The translations under genes were made by a program, and so were the position numbers. 64,000 nt of DNA from Paulinella micropora (lineage: Eukaryota; Cercozoa; Imbricatea; Euglyphida; Paulinellidae), in the NCBI GenBank assembly GCA_019918135.1, contig WBZZ01003717.1, positions 1 through 64,000 of the forward strand, in the 5' to 3' direction. This document shows, piece by piece, positions 51,960 to 63,700 of the stretch (the first letter of the stretch is position 1; every line of letters begins with the position of its first letter). The notes beneath the pieces are model-generated. The model had not been told where the DNA came from, did no database searches, and saw only the letters and a program-made list of their open reading frames with translations.

Positions 51960-54900
51960 ACATCCTCAATAAAAAAAATTTAGTGAAAAGCAAAGGCAAT
52001 TCAGCTTTCCCCGGGCCACACCCGTCCACTGAAAGTGCTTCATAACGACCAAAATATTTATCCTTAAGCGTATTTTCCGCGACAGCCCTATCAAGGCCCG
52101 TACCTCTACTCATCACTGGACCCAACATGTCCCGATGACTATCAAGGTCCTCAACCTTCGTATCCTGTTTATCATGGCCCTCCGAGGCCAAACTTAATGT
52201 CGGTTCCACGACCCGCTGCGTCCTTACGCAAATCCTATCATCACATGACAAGTCATGAGCAACCTCGTCGCCTCCGTGGCCGACAGGTGACTCACCTGAC
52301 TTATCTTCCCTTCTGACTTCCGAGTCAGGGACTTGTCGCTGCTCCCGCGTTGGCTGTTCCAGAGCCCGCGTTTCCTGAGCCTTGCCCTGCACACCCATCA
52401 GAGTGTCCACTGGCGTTAATCCAAACGCCATACCCTGCGCCTGCAACTGCATTCCCGGAGATCCTTGATTCCCCCCCATACCGCCCGCAGGATGAAAAGG
52501 TGGAGGCGGAATGTATGCTGGTGGGGGCGGATACGAAGGCCCTTGCTGCTGCGGTGGCTGTACATAGTACTGCTGTACCGCTTGGCCGTATCCCCCCGGC
52601 ACCTGCTGCATCGGCAGCTGACTGGTATAATAAACACCAGCAGCTCCTGCCGTCGACTGCACTTGCATTGGGGGAAAGCTTCCCGGCCCCCCCCCCCATA
52701 AGCATTTGTACCAGTACAAGGGGTATTTCCCACACTCGTACCATCCTGTTGGTATCGATTCGATCCCGGACGATCCCTGGACCTTGATCGATCACGATTT
52801 CTTGGTGGTGACCGTATACGCTCCCTCGAGCCACGCCCGCGATCGTATCCTCCCCGATCTCGATCATAACGAGATCGCCCTCCCGATCCTTGATCATCCC
52901 GGCCACCGTCACTTCGTCGACCCCGCGATCGCGAACGGCTGCGCCAATCCATCGACCTTGTACGCTCATGACGCCCATCAGAGCTCGACGCTGGCCCCTT
53001 GTACACCCAAGAGGAATCCTCCAAGTTGGAACCCCTTTTCTGAGGATCGTCCCGTCCAAACGAAAACGGTGCGTCCCCTTCATAGGAGTTGATTGGGTTC
53101 CATACATTGTACTTCTCCCAATCACCCCTCATGTAAGGCTTATCCCCAGGATCGATCCAGCCCTTGGCCTCATAAGCCTTCTTATCTCTTTTAAGACGGT
53201 TGCCGAGCTCCTCCTTGTACTTACCCGTCTCCAGAAGGCCTCTGAAGGGATACACAGGGTAATCTCGACGTACCCTTTCCAAGACCTCCTTCTGAACCGA
53301 GTAATCCCAATGATCCGGATGCCACTTATCACACGAAGCCTTGCACATAGCTTTCGTCTTGAGCCATAAAGCCGCAGCCCGCTTCATACAAAGGGCTCGC
53401 CCAGCTTTCTTGTTGAAGGCAGGCCTTTCGCCTCGACCCATCCCCGGGCCACGATGACCATGGCCACCATCACCGTAGTATTGACGGCCCCTTCGTTGGA
53501 ATCCCTGACCCGCATAAACTTCGTCGTCGTTAGGCTCCAAGGGCCCTCCTTCTCCTTTATTCTGCAGAATTTGCAGACCTCCTTGGGGGGAAGATTGAGG
53601 CTTAGGATCAGTGTATTTCCATCCATCGACAAGGGTCTTCTGCACGCAACGCATTGCTCGACCCACCATGTCGTCCTCGACATTCCAAAACTCTGGGCTG
53701 ACGTCCACATTGTCCACCTTTACGGACGCCCACAGCTCCGTATCCCCTTGGAACTCCTTGACCAACTTCGCAAAAATAGGATTCTCCTTGTCGAAGAGAA
53801 CCTCCGCCACGGCCTTAAAGGCCTCCGCCCTTGAGAGTATGATGGCCATGTCCATATGCATCACTCTTTGAAACGCATAGTACAACACTGGCTTCTTTGC
53901 TAATGTCCACTTAGCCTCATTCTTGAGCTGATCCACCTCCTGTGCCTTCGATGCAAAGGAATGAAAATTCTTCTTGGCTCGGAGCATGAGTAAAATGCTT
54001 TCCACACACATGGCATCCGCTCTCAATGTCTTGAGCTGATCCCAATGAGTGCTCCACTCGTCACTCTTGGACAGCCATTTGTTGTCAACCGCAGATTGAA
54101 AACGAAAAAACCTATTGGCTACGATGGCAACCTCCTCAGGCTGTAGGATGCCTGCCGAACAACAAACTCGACGCACTTCTGCCAACCAAGCACGAATGTC
54201 CGCAACGTGCTTCGTATCTGACGTCTTGCTGAGATCAATGTACAGAGCCTTTTGATCACCCAAAAGACGGTCCACGTCTTTCTGATGTCGTTCCACAGTA
54301 CGACGTCGTTCCTCCTCATTCCTCTCGATTTTACGAGACCAAGAGGAGACCTTCTGCCTTCTGCGTGCATCTTTCTGATTCCAAGCAAGAGCAAAATGAG
54401 CAAAGGCCCTAGCCATGAAAGCAATCGAATCTGCTACCAGCAGTTGCTCCACCAAAAGCTTCTGCTGTGGTGTCACAGAAGCCAAACTGGGAAGATTCCC
54501 ACCTGCATCCCTTGTGCCTCAAAGCTGATCCATTGGGTCGAAGAGTTTGGTGAGGATGTCGTCCATCAAAGGGGCATTCACCGAAACACCCGTCGGACGG
54601 AAAATGAGGTTTCCCATTGCGTACACAGTGGGTGACACTGTTTCCCACGCTTGAGCATGAAAAATAGCGAAATTTTGCACTTCTGCCCACCCTGGGTGTC
54701 CTCTTCCAAGACCTCCCAAGCATGCCAGCAACCAATCAAGTCGTACAGAGGTTGCCCATGTTGCTTGAAGAAATCCTTTAGTAATCCCGCACTCAAGGTA
54801 AAAACACTCCACACCTCCGTTTGTACCATTCTGGCTACTGCAAAATTGAAATCCACCAACCTGTCGGTAGATGCCATCAATCTGGACGCTGCCAACCTCT

Positions 54901-55411
54901 CAGGCGTCCAATATGTTGTTGCCAGCCCCACAGCTTCCGAGATTTGAACAACCATTTCAGCTGCCAGCAAGACATTAGCCACTGTAGTCTGTCCCACGAC
55001 AGCTGTAGACCACACATCGCGATTGACTCCTTGTCCAACCAAGGCAGTGATGACTGTGTTGACAGTCTGAGCTGCCTTGATCGAAGGAAGCTGATCAGCC
55101 CAACTGTCCCCAGTCAGACGAGCTTGCCAAATCGTCTGCAGATCCTCCATGAGACGAGTATATGTTCCCACCAGCATAGGATCAGCTCCTCCTAACGCCA
55201 AAGAGCTTGCTCCCACAGCTGATGTCATTCCCATCCTTCGCGTACCGACCGACAGAGGCATCCTCAAGCCTCCGACACTACCCCCAACGGTGTAGCATAC
55301 GGACTTCCTATCATCCTCTTTTCCCTCTGCAATGATAACATATAAGATTGAGAGAAAAACAGAGAGAGTAGATGAAAAACAGAAGGCACACAACACACAC
55401 ACACACAACAC
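51960..55411 (-). pseudogene. gag: Gag region of retrotransposon 2, frameshifted
   Basis: Frames 55411-54578 (N-terminal helical part, real start probably near 55330), 54485-52700 (long helical capsid-like region, then a Cys/His cluster ALCMKRAAALW, MCKASCDKWH) and 52719-51916 (Pro/Gln/Gly-rich part with PPPPAYIPPPP). Between them lies an Arg/Ser/Asp-rich stretch (about 52990-52760) rich in RSRSRSRGR-like words, likely RNA-binding. Overall layout (helical, Cys/His, basic low complexity) is like gag of element 1 although sequence similarity is low. Confidence 0.7.
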
Positions 55412-55689
55412 TGCTCCAACAGCTTATGTGTTATGCTTGTGTCCTCTTGCTACCTTGTTCAAGTCAAAACCAGACGTGTGTACTCCTAATCCTCACACAC
55501 AATCTGTTTCTATCCCTCTCCCCCTAAGGGAGAGTCCAACTGACTGAAACAAAACTTGAAAAAGGTCAACACCTTTTTCTGTTCGGATTTTCAAGGTGTC
55601 AAGAACCCCAAGGAAATCAAAGCGAGAAAAACGTGAAAACTTTGGCTTTTTGTGAAGTTCACGAAAAGCAAAAGCAAAACCCGTTCAGC

Positions 55690-55706
55690 TTTTGTTAGTG
55701 ACTCCA
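55690..55706 (-). other. Primer binding site of retrotransposon 2
   Basis: On the - strand TGGAGTCACTAAC begins two bases after the 5' LTR. The same TGGAGTC with the same spacing is found in element 1. Confidence 0.7.
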
Positions 55707-55708
55707 GA

Positions 55709-55834
55709 TGTAACCGGAACAGCTACTCTGACACTTAGTCGTCACTCAACAGTAGAGGGGCAGACCAAGCATGAAAGTCAAGTAACGACAAGCCGGACGA
55801 CACTCAATGCCACTATGTATCGGGCCGGCCGACA
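55709..55834 (-). repeat. 5' LTR of retrotransposon 2
   Basis: Matches 43771-43905. It begins TG and ends CA on the - strand. Confidence 0.88.
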
Positions 55835-56454
55835 ATATAACTTCCATTCCTATCAAAGGTGCTAGTCCCTTTTGCCGACTTTTGCCTCGGCAAAGTACAG
55901 AAACCTAATCGGCAGATTTCAGCATAGTTTTTGATTTATTTTATGAAAACAATGTTGGGGAATCATAATTTATTACTTTTAAACATATTTAACATGTATT
56001 TCACTATCTATGTGGTCGGAATCGGCACAAAACATGCAAAAATAAATAAAAATTATTTACACATCTTTGCCTAAGTTTCTGCCTATTTCTGCTGTGATTT
56101 TGCTTAATTCTGCATGAAATCAATTGAATAAATCATTAGTTTCAATGAAAAAACAATTATTTTGAGTGTGGGTGGCACCGTACTTGATTTTTCAGGCACC
56201 GGGTGGCACCGGCCGACTTGAAATATATAACTATTATTAATATTTTTCTAAGTCATTAAATGCACGTTTTTATGCATGAAAACATGCCTAATCGAATCAA
56301 GTACAATTTAGATTATTCAGAAATAATAATTATTAAAAGAATTATTGTTCATTAGACATATTTCAAATTATTATTATAAGAATTTTTTCTAAAAATATTT
56401 ACTAAGAAAATCAAAGGTTTGAACACTAAACCAAACCGATTAGAAATATTAATA
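55835..56454. other. AT-rich intergenic DNA, no gene
   Basis: Low-complexity AT DNA with a ggcaccg(t/g)...ggtggcaccgg pair at about 56170-56215. No coding pattern; 3' flank of the - strand gene that ends at 56455. Confidence 0.5.
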
Positions 56455-57152
56455 TTAATAACCAAACGAGCTGTTCATACTGAACAAATTCTGCAGAATT
56501 TGTTGCTCACGCGCTCGCTGCTGCTGCCGCTCCAGCCTCTGCTGCTCGATTGTAAAATGATATTGCAACATGCCCTGTTGCACTTGCTGCATCGTGAGCG
56601 GGTTGCTCATCAGATTTACGCTCTGTTGTTTTTGCGAATTCTGCACAAGAGATCTGTATGCTTTCGCTTGCTGAACAATTAGCTGTCGCTGAAGTTCTGT
56701 GTTGTTGTGGTTAGTTTCTACTTGCAACAGTTTGTTGAGCTGTTGTTGGTTAGGCTGTAATTCCACCAGCTGACCAGATGTTGACAATTTGGATAAATCA
56801 ATCTCCAGATTGGATTGCTTCACATGTGATTTTGCTGCTCCGATTTCCGTGACTTTGTTCGTTAAGGTTTAAAGTACCTTCAGCAGGCTTGCTGAATTTG
56901 TTGCGTTGCTCTTAGCGATTTCTCCAAGCGCGTTAGAGACGGCGGTGGAGACGGCGGTGGACACAACTGCGGCAACGTCGATGTCCTTGTTGGGCTGACG
57001 ATCGTCGTTCACATTTCCCTTATCGTTTTCATTGCATACTTCTTTGATCAACACCTCTGGTGGTTGCAATGCGGCCTCGTTACCTTTTGGGGTCTTTGAC
57101 TTCCGGGGTCGCCTGGGGCGCTTCGGCTTTGACTCGAGTTTCGCTGAGGTTC
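56455..57152 (-). CDS. Gln-rich coiled-coil protein with a basic AT-hook-like N-terminal part (in-frame TAA)
   Basis: The - strand reads in a single frame from about 57152: a basic, Pro-rich start (KPKRPRRPRKSKTPKG), then VLIKEVCNENDKG, an Ala/Val/Ser helix (VVSTAVSTAVSNALGEI), an in-frame TAA at about 56869, and then TNKVTEIG and a long Gln/Leu-rich helix to the stop at 56455. A CTCAG just upstream of 57152 could be a 3' splice site, so this is probably a downstream exon. The single nonsense codon could be a mutation or an error. Domain content suggests a nuclear, DNA-associated protein, but no family is recognised. Confidence 0.5.
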
Positions 57153-57260
57153 AGTTTTAACACCGGGACCGACTTCAATACTGGAGCCGGTAAGTGTTAA
57201 ATCAATCTAAATAGAAAACAAGTTAAAAAACAAAATTTAACAAAAACTTTCGCATTTGTT

Positions 57261-58964
57261 TTACTTGTTTTTCGTCGTGGTCTTGAGACTTCTCAGCTTC
57301 ACTCTTGGTGCACGTCCGACGAGGGCGGCCGTCCTCCCACGTCTTGTCAAGCCCGTGGCCTGGTTGATCGGCGAGCCACCAAAATCGTAGATGATGGGAA
57401 GCATTTCAATAGGCGTATCTGCAGAGGCCTGCATTGCCGTGAGGTCGGGTAAAATATCTCTATGCCATTGTTCATCTGACATGGGAGTCAAATTCTTGGA
57501 AGCCAAGGGGTCGATCGCCGTAAGTGAGATCAACTGCAGCCGCCTGTACACTCGACCGCTGCTGAGATCGCGCACGATACGGGAAATAAGGGCCAGTTTC
57601 GGAAGATCCGTCAGGTCGTTAAGTCCCTTGTTCAGGAACTGTGCAGTCACTTTACACCCCGGCCTACAAAAAAAAAGCAAGTCTAGTACTGACTCAGTGA
57701 GATCACACAAGTTACCCAATACAAGTAACCTCCTCGCCCTCTCGAGTAATAAGAGTCGCTTGCGGCTTCAAAAGAAGATTCTTGAGGTTCCGGGCGATGA
57801 GGGACTTCAAAATTGCGATCATGACCTTGGCACCGGTTGGTGTTCTCGAAATGATCAGAGTTCTGGCAAGAAATATTGAATGAGTAAGAACAATTTGTGA
57901 AACAAGGAAGGTTTATGGTAGTACCCTATAGCCTGCGCGGCACCGTCCTCAAACTTGTAATTCGTGGTTACAAAACAGACCAGGCGCTCGACGACAGGCG
58001 GCAGCTCCGGCGCCTTGGCGTCCAGTGGTAGTACAGGGGGGGACGGAGTGCCTGAACCGGGTTCGGGTTTGGAAGCATTGTTCTCGACGGGCTTCTCCGG
58101 GGTTCCAGATGCGTCGGCTGGCTTTGGAGTATCCACAGGGGGCTTTGCAAAAGCGGATGAAACGAGCACTTGCGTCTCTTGCTGTATCTCCTCAATCGCT
58201 GCTTCTCTTTCTCTCGTTTGCTCTTCTTGTTCTTGTTGCTCTTTCAAGTTTTTATCGTTCTGTTTCTTCTGCTCCTCCTGCTCTCGTTTGTCATATACCT
58301 CTTTCTCGAGTCTTTGCTTCTCTTGTTTGTCCTTCTCCTCTTTTTCTCGGTCCTTATCTTTCGCTGCGCTTGCTTCTATCTCCTTCAATCGATCATCCCT
58401 GATCTTCTTCTCTTCCTCAGTCAGTACTTCTCTCTCCATCTTTTTCTTTCTTTTTTTGCGGTCTTCACTGTTCTTGTCTTGGCCTTTATCGACTTCAGGC
58501 TCCTTTATCTTTCCCTTATTAACGGCTTTTTTCGTCTCTGCCTTCCCTCCTTCTTTCTTCTTGGTCTTTTGCTTTGCTTTCTCTTGCTTTTTGCTCTTCT
58601 TCTCTGCCTCTTTCTTCTGCTCCTCTTCAATCCTTTCTTTCGTTTGTTTCTTTCTTCGTCTGCTCGGTTTCCCTGCTGGAGGTTGATTCCCTTCTTCATC
58701 CCATGGCACGACAGGTTTCGGTTTCACTCCAGAATACTGAACCATTCCAACCTCAACATTATCCCACTGTGGGTCTGCTGGCCAATTCCAAAGCGACGAC
58801 CTCGCATCTTGGAATGCCTCACGATCGATCTCCTTCTCAAACTCAAATGCGCCAGTGTGCTCTTCGACCCTGCCAAGTTGGATCCAGCCATCTGCGTCGT
58901 TAGCATCAACGAACACCCTGCCGCTCGAAGCTTTTCGATACCCAAAAAGCTTGGTGATCTGCAA
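57261..58964 (-). CDS. Host gene with Lys/Glu-rich coiled coil, two confirmed short introns
   Basis: Exon 1 (to 57925) begins before about 58964 with LFGYRKASSGRVFVDAND, a Trp-rich segment (LWNWPADPQWDN), then about 170 residues of Lys/Glu/Gln-rich charged helix and a Pro-rich linker. Intron 57924-57863 (GTACTACC to TTGCCAG, 62 bases) joins in phase to exon 2 (TLIISRTPTGAKVMIAILKSLIARN). Intron 57715-57664 (GTAACTTG to TTTGTAG, 52 bases) joins to exon 3 (GCKVTAQFLNKGLNDLTDLPKLALI), which ends at 57261. Both joins preserve the frame. The 5' end is probably further upstream, since an acceptor-like TTTTGCAG precedes ITKLFG. Function unknown. Confidence 0.7.
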
Positions 58965-59722
58965 AACATCTGCTGCTGGAGGTGAGCTACTGCAGATTCG
59001 GTGACCTTGACAGACATGAGGAGGCGATACTCGCCTTGATGCTCTCGGTGCTTCAAGAAAGTGACACACGAAGAGAGTCGTTTGAACTTTTTGACCTTTT
59101 CTTGAAGGTGTCCGGAACGCTGCGATGGCAGAACTTTTTGAACCTTTTCCTTTTTTTCATGACCGTATACTACTTACTGCCAAAAATTTCTCCACAACCC
59201 AACTAAGTGTGGTGTCCTCGTTCCTCTAACCTTGCAACCAGAAGACAATCTTTCTTGACGAGATTTTTCGGCTGGGAGCCTGACATGAGCTTGTGAACAT
59301 AGTGTGCTTTTTTTTTTGCTGTGAACAAACATGTGCATTCTGAACCAGCTCGGCAAACCTTTTGCCCCCCCTGTTTCAATGAGTTGCTTTGCACTTGGTT
59401 GAATTCTTTTAAACATGAAAAACAACATGCAATCATCACAAACATTAACCTGCCTCTTTTTTCACACCAACAACTGCTTGTATGTGTTTTCAGAACTTGG
59501 TCGGCAAAAACAGTTTTGCTGACCCTGTTTGCTTGCGCGGGATTGTTATGTCTCCAGGTACTTCATCACACAAGCCTTAGCACACATCTTACATGACATT
59601 GCTGTGTCTCATATTTCGTTATGTTTTGAAAGGCAGGAAACACTTGGAAGTGTTGGAGGCATGAACTGTCTCGGCAAAAAATGGTCACTTAAATTGTTGT
59701 CATTTCATTGTTTTGACAGATT
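58965..59722. other. Intergenic or upstream-exon DNA between divergent genes, nothing clear
   Basis: Frames on both strands are short. It separates the - strand coiled-coil gene and the + strand transposase-like gene and should hold their 5' ends. No specific motif found. Confidence 0.35.
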
Positions 59723-59819
59723 GTGATGAAATACAGGCTGTGGGCATCTGGTGAGACGCAGACAGCTTTCCATCAACGACTGCAGGTAATAATACGTGTC
59801 GAGAGATTGAATTCCATGT

Positions 59820-62800
59820 TAGCTTTCTGTCAGATCATGAATCCCAGCAATGCGGCCAGGAAGCTGCTGGCGGCAGGAGCAGGAGCAGGAGCAGCGAGTG
59901 CTTCTTTTTGTCTGTCTTCGGTGGGTCCTCCAAGGCCAAAGCACCCCAAATTGAGCCGAAGCGAGTCAGCATTCCCGACCCGAAACCACCGAACTTAGGA
60001 AATTCGTTTGTGGATGTGTTCTTTCGAAGCAGTACGTACACTATGCCCAAGCTTAAGCTAGAGCCGGTGTTGAAACCTGAGGCTGCAGCAGAAGCTCATG
60101 CCCCACGAGCTTTCCCAAGTATTCAGCTCCAACTCCAAAGCTACCAGCACCACTCCTGGCTATACACAGAGCTTTTCCTCTATCTTTCTCTCCAAACAGG
60201 CCGCTCCAATACCTGAAATGTCACAGCCCATACTTGCAAATTTAAAGGCTACATGTACCCCTGGTAGTACTGCTACCGAAAGTCTTGATTTCAGAACTAG
60301 CCTTCTACCTCTTTACATCACTCTACATATCCCTATTCCTCGTTACACCCCCCAGCCTACTGCCAAAAACTGTCTGAAAAGAAAGAAAAGAAAAGCTCCC
60401 AAGAGTAGAAAAGTTAGACCAAAAAGTTTCAAACGTTGGTTGGGATGCACTTGGCCCGAGTTGAAAGAAGAATTAGGGCTCCTTGCTGCCGACAGCTAAA
60501 ATGCAATAAGTGGATAGATGCATTTGCAGCAGTTAGGGCTAGAGCTGACTCTGTCCAGCTAAATAGGAGTGAGTTAGCGGGGTGGGTGTCTAGCATGATG
60601 CAAGGGATGGAGGGTAGAAATGGCAATGTAGACTATCGCTACAAAAAGGCTAGTGTGTGTCGCAACATGTGGATGCGAATCCACTGCATCGGTGAAAAAA
60701 CGATGCGAAGAGCTAGGGCAGGGTTTATGGAGGACGCTAAATACTTTGCAGACTATGGGAAGGGAGATGCCCCCACTGAGGACTTGGTGTGGACTTTGAG
60801 GGCTGAGTTTGGCAAAGCAAAGCCCATTCGGAAGGGCGACTTTGCCAAATGTGCTATCTGCACTGAGCTGGCAGACCAACACCGTGCAGGGTCACACTTG
60901 CTTGTTTGGACGGTTGTTTTCCATAGCTTTTGCTGCTAGATTCAAGACAAAGGAGGATGCCAACGCGTGGAGAACCCGGAATCGCATCCATAATAAAATC
61001 CAGCGCGCAAATAGGCGTGGTATGATGAGACGCGCAGTTGAAGGGTAGTCTCTAGTGTCTTTTTTCGTTGCCCTGGGTTTTTGCGTGCATTAGTGCGTAC
61101 CTAGCTTATGTCTCAGCTAATAGTTACATGTGTATCATGTAGGGCGAAGACGTTCAGAGGGTCAATTCGATGACTATTGACATGACCAAGCCCTTTCATT
61201 TGCCTTGGTGTTCCCGGGGCTCGTCTGACTTTCGAGGCAAGTATGTAGTTAGGATTCACGCTGGGGGAGCCGTCATGCATGCACATGAAAAGAATTTTAT
61301 TCTTTGTCACTTGCCAAATGTAGCTCATGGTGTGAATTCTAATAGTAGCTTTTTCTATTTTCTTTTGCGTTGGGAACTTTTTCATCCCTGGACTAAGGCA
61401 GCTTCACAACTTTACATAGACTGGGACGGAGGGGGTGAGAACACTCAAATGTTTTTGTGTCACACCATTTATTCATCATGGAAAGCATACATAGAAACAA
61501 ACCGCATGGTCACAAGGCACTCACACGGCCCCCAAGATCAAAAATTCTATGTAATGCGGTACCTAGGCTATAACACGACTCTCATGACAACTAATTTTGC
61601 ACAGGCTCTATTCAAACTCATGCTGGGTTTTAAGAAAAATCGGGAGTCATATTGCCTTTTGCTGCTTGCCTGTGACTGGGATTGGGAGGGCTACTTCAAA
61701 GCTTCTGTGAACCCTCACTTTGTTCACTGTAAGCGCCCCCTTGCTTGGCAATATAAGACAGGCAACGAGGCATCCCGTGGCCTACCCAGGGTTCGGGTCA
61801 AAACCTGGGGGGATGCCCAGAAGCACTGGCATGGTGTAGACGATGACCCCGATGGCGATGATATTTTGCCATACATCAAGCCTCCAGGTAGCAACTAGCT
61901 TTACTTCTTTTCGTTTGTATGTGTACGTTTGGGTTTGTCCAGAATTGGAGCAGCCCAAGAAGTTGCCTAATATGGCCTGGGTAACACCTAAAATTACTGA
62001 GGGGGTTAGGACCTTAGCAGCCAAATACTGCACCAAGGAAGAGCGCGAATGGTTTGAGGAGGTTTTGACTTACTCTCAGCTGACACGTATTGTCTGGGAT
62101 GGCGAGGTCGGTGCGAACGGCCTCCCCGGCCGACCGGGGCACATAGTGTGTTCGGACAAGGCTGGTGAGCAATGGAAATCCGAGATTCGAGTCCTAGCTG
62201 AGTTGCCAGACGATATGTGGGCTGTCCCCCACGACAGACAGGCCACACAAGACGCTGCCGAGATGCTCACGGAAGAAGAGCGTAAGTATGCGCCTCGAAC
62301 TTCATTTTCCAACACGAGTGCGCACGTGCCCCCCGAGGTATGCGGCTAGATTGCTTGATGAGGAGCGTAAGCGTGAACACGATTTCGATTATCCTAATCG
62401 TTTTCCAGCTCCTCATTTAAAGGTCACCTCTCTTTCTAGAGGCTAGTGCAACCGAAGATAGTCTCAAGAAGGCGACAGTGAATGAGCTTAAGTCTTGGCT
62501 CAACTAGCACAATCAAAGGCGGAGCGGCAGCAAAGCAGTTCTTATTCAGCGTATCCTTTCCTTCCTAGATGATAGAGACCAGAATAGGCCTGCAGATTCC
62601 GGTGAGCGCAAACAAGCAACAGGTAGGATGAGAGGGAGACAGAAGAGGCGACGAGTAAACGCGGGGCAATCTCAGGATGTTGAGCCGCAACCTGTCCCGG
62701 AGTCACAGTCTGAGTCTTCCGATGATGATGTACCTTTAGTTCCGCCATCTGCACTGCCCGCTCATTCTCGCAATCGTCCGCATTCCGCTGCTCGTGTTCG

Positions 62801-62980
62801 CGTACGTCGGTTTTTGCTAGGGTTTATGGTGGAAGCGATGAAGAACGTGATGCTTCAGGGTTGAGGGAAGAAGGCTGCCTGTCGGATTTATCAGATCGCT
62901 CCTCGGAGGAATGGTTGCCGCCTATGATTGTTGACGAAGAAGATCGTAATGCGGTCGTTGCTGACGATCGTAATACTTGA
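59820..62980 (+). CDS. DDE-transposase-like protein (DUF7869-like) with C-terminal SAP domain and acidic tail, intron-containing
   Basis: Pieces in order: Ser/Pro/Ala-rich N-terminus from about 59835; a basic stretch (KRKKRKAPKSRKVRPK) near 60390; a helical region with VCRNMWMRIHCIGE near 60655; a Cys pair FAKCAICTEL near 60840; intron 60891-60939 (GTCACA to GCTAG); FKTKEDANAWRTRN; a second intron ending at about 61142; then MTIDMTKPFHLP, LYIDWDGGGENTQ and RHSHGPQDQKFY, which resemble the D-x-GG-x-EN and GHTHEDID motifs of DUF7869-type transposase cores. Intron 61888-61942 follows. After a frame change near 62320 come a SAP domain (62460-62580), a basic GRQKRRRV motif and an acidic tail ending at a TGA at 62978-62980. 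One in-frame TAG (62505) and several frame changes are present. Could be a live element, a relic or a domesticated gene. Confidence 0.55.
62460..62580 (+). other. SAP DNA-binding domain within the transposase-like gene
   Basis: SLKKATVNELKSWLN, then a TAG codon at 62505-62507, then QRRSGSKAVLIQRILSFL in the same frame. The spacing (T-x-x-ELK-x-WL ... SG-x-KA-x-LI-x-RI) is that of the helix-extended-helix SAP fold, which binds AT-rich or scaffold DNA. The nonsense codon falls in the loop between the two helices. Confidence 0.7.
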
Positions 62981-63046
62981 AAATCTCTCTATCCTATTGT
63001 TGAGGTAATCGCCTGTGCGTGGTGGCGAACAAATCGTTTCACAGTC

Positions 63047-63052
63047 AATAAA
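63047..63052 (+). promoter_or_regulatory. Polyadenylation signal AATAAA downstream of the transposase-like gene
   Basis: A perfect AATAAA lies 67 bases after the TGA at 62980 in a fitting T/A-rich context. The role is inferred from sequence and place. Confidence 0.55.
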
Positions 63053-63700
63053 AACATTATAATTTTTATGTACTTCTCATTTAACTAACCATTCGTCAAA
63101 GGTGGGGGTATCACTTTTTCCGAAATTTTTCAAGACTTTTAGGAACTTTCAGAAAACTTGTGCAAATGAATGGGAATTCAGTATTTAGTTACAGAACATA
63201 CTAAAATGATATTAAAACATGTTTTTATTAATAGTCAACCACTTGGACTTCAACTCCGGAGGTGGACCGAAACCGGTCTGATATAATTTTTCTACTTTTT
63301 TTTCATGCCGGCGACGATAAGACCATGCTGGAAACAAGCGACAACCATGCACACCTTGCTTTGATTGTTTTGTTTTATTTGTTTTTAGTATTTTCCTACA
63401 TTATGAGCTGCTTTCACCTTTGAAAATGTCCTGCCGCCCGCTGTGGGAGGGGGATTCACGTTGGGGGGGGGGGGAGGGTTTGTGTGATGCGAAGGTTACA
63501 TCAAGCAAAAAAAATTCTAATTTTCGGTTGCAACGATAGAAAATCGTAGCGCGTGCACCTGCAAAAGAAAAAAAAGTCACAACGCGCAAAATCTCTTACA
63601 TATTAAGAAATAACCATGATAACATATGCTTGTAATGTTACCAATATAAAATGACTACATCAGGACCTTTGTGCGTGCAAGGGTTGCAGTATTTCCTTGC
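63053..63700. other. Intergenic DNA, no gene
   Basis: AT-rich, with a G-run at 63462-63473. It separates two convergent genes. No coding pattern seen. Confidence 0.5.

Larger units (their letters stand above)
43771..55834 (-). mobile_element. Ty3/gypsy-type LTR retrotransposon 2, decayed and containing nested insertions
   Basis: A 12.1 kb element on the - strand related to element 1. It has short LTRs (55709-55834 upstream, 43771-43905 downstream), a primer binding site, gag, protease, RT, RNase H, integrase and polypurine tract. Nearly every coding region is split by frame changes. Between the end of pol (about 46690) and the 3' LTR lie MITE copy 2, a small foldback element and about 2 kb of AT-rich DNA, absent from element 1. 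This copy is much more damaged than element 1. Confidence 0.9.
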
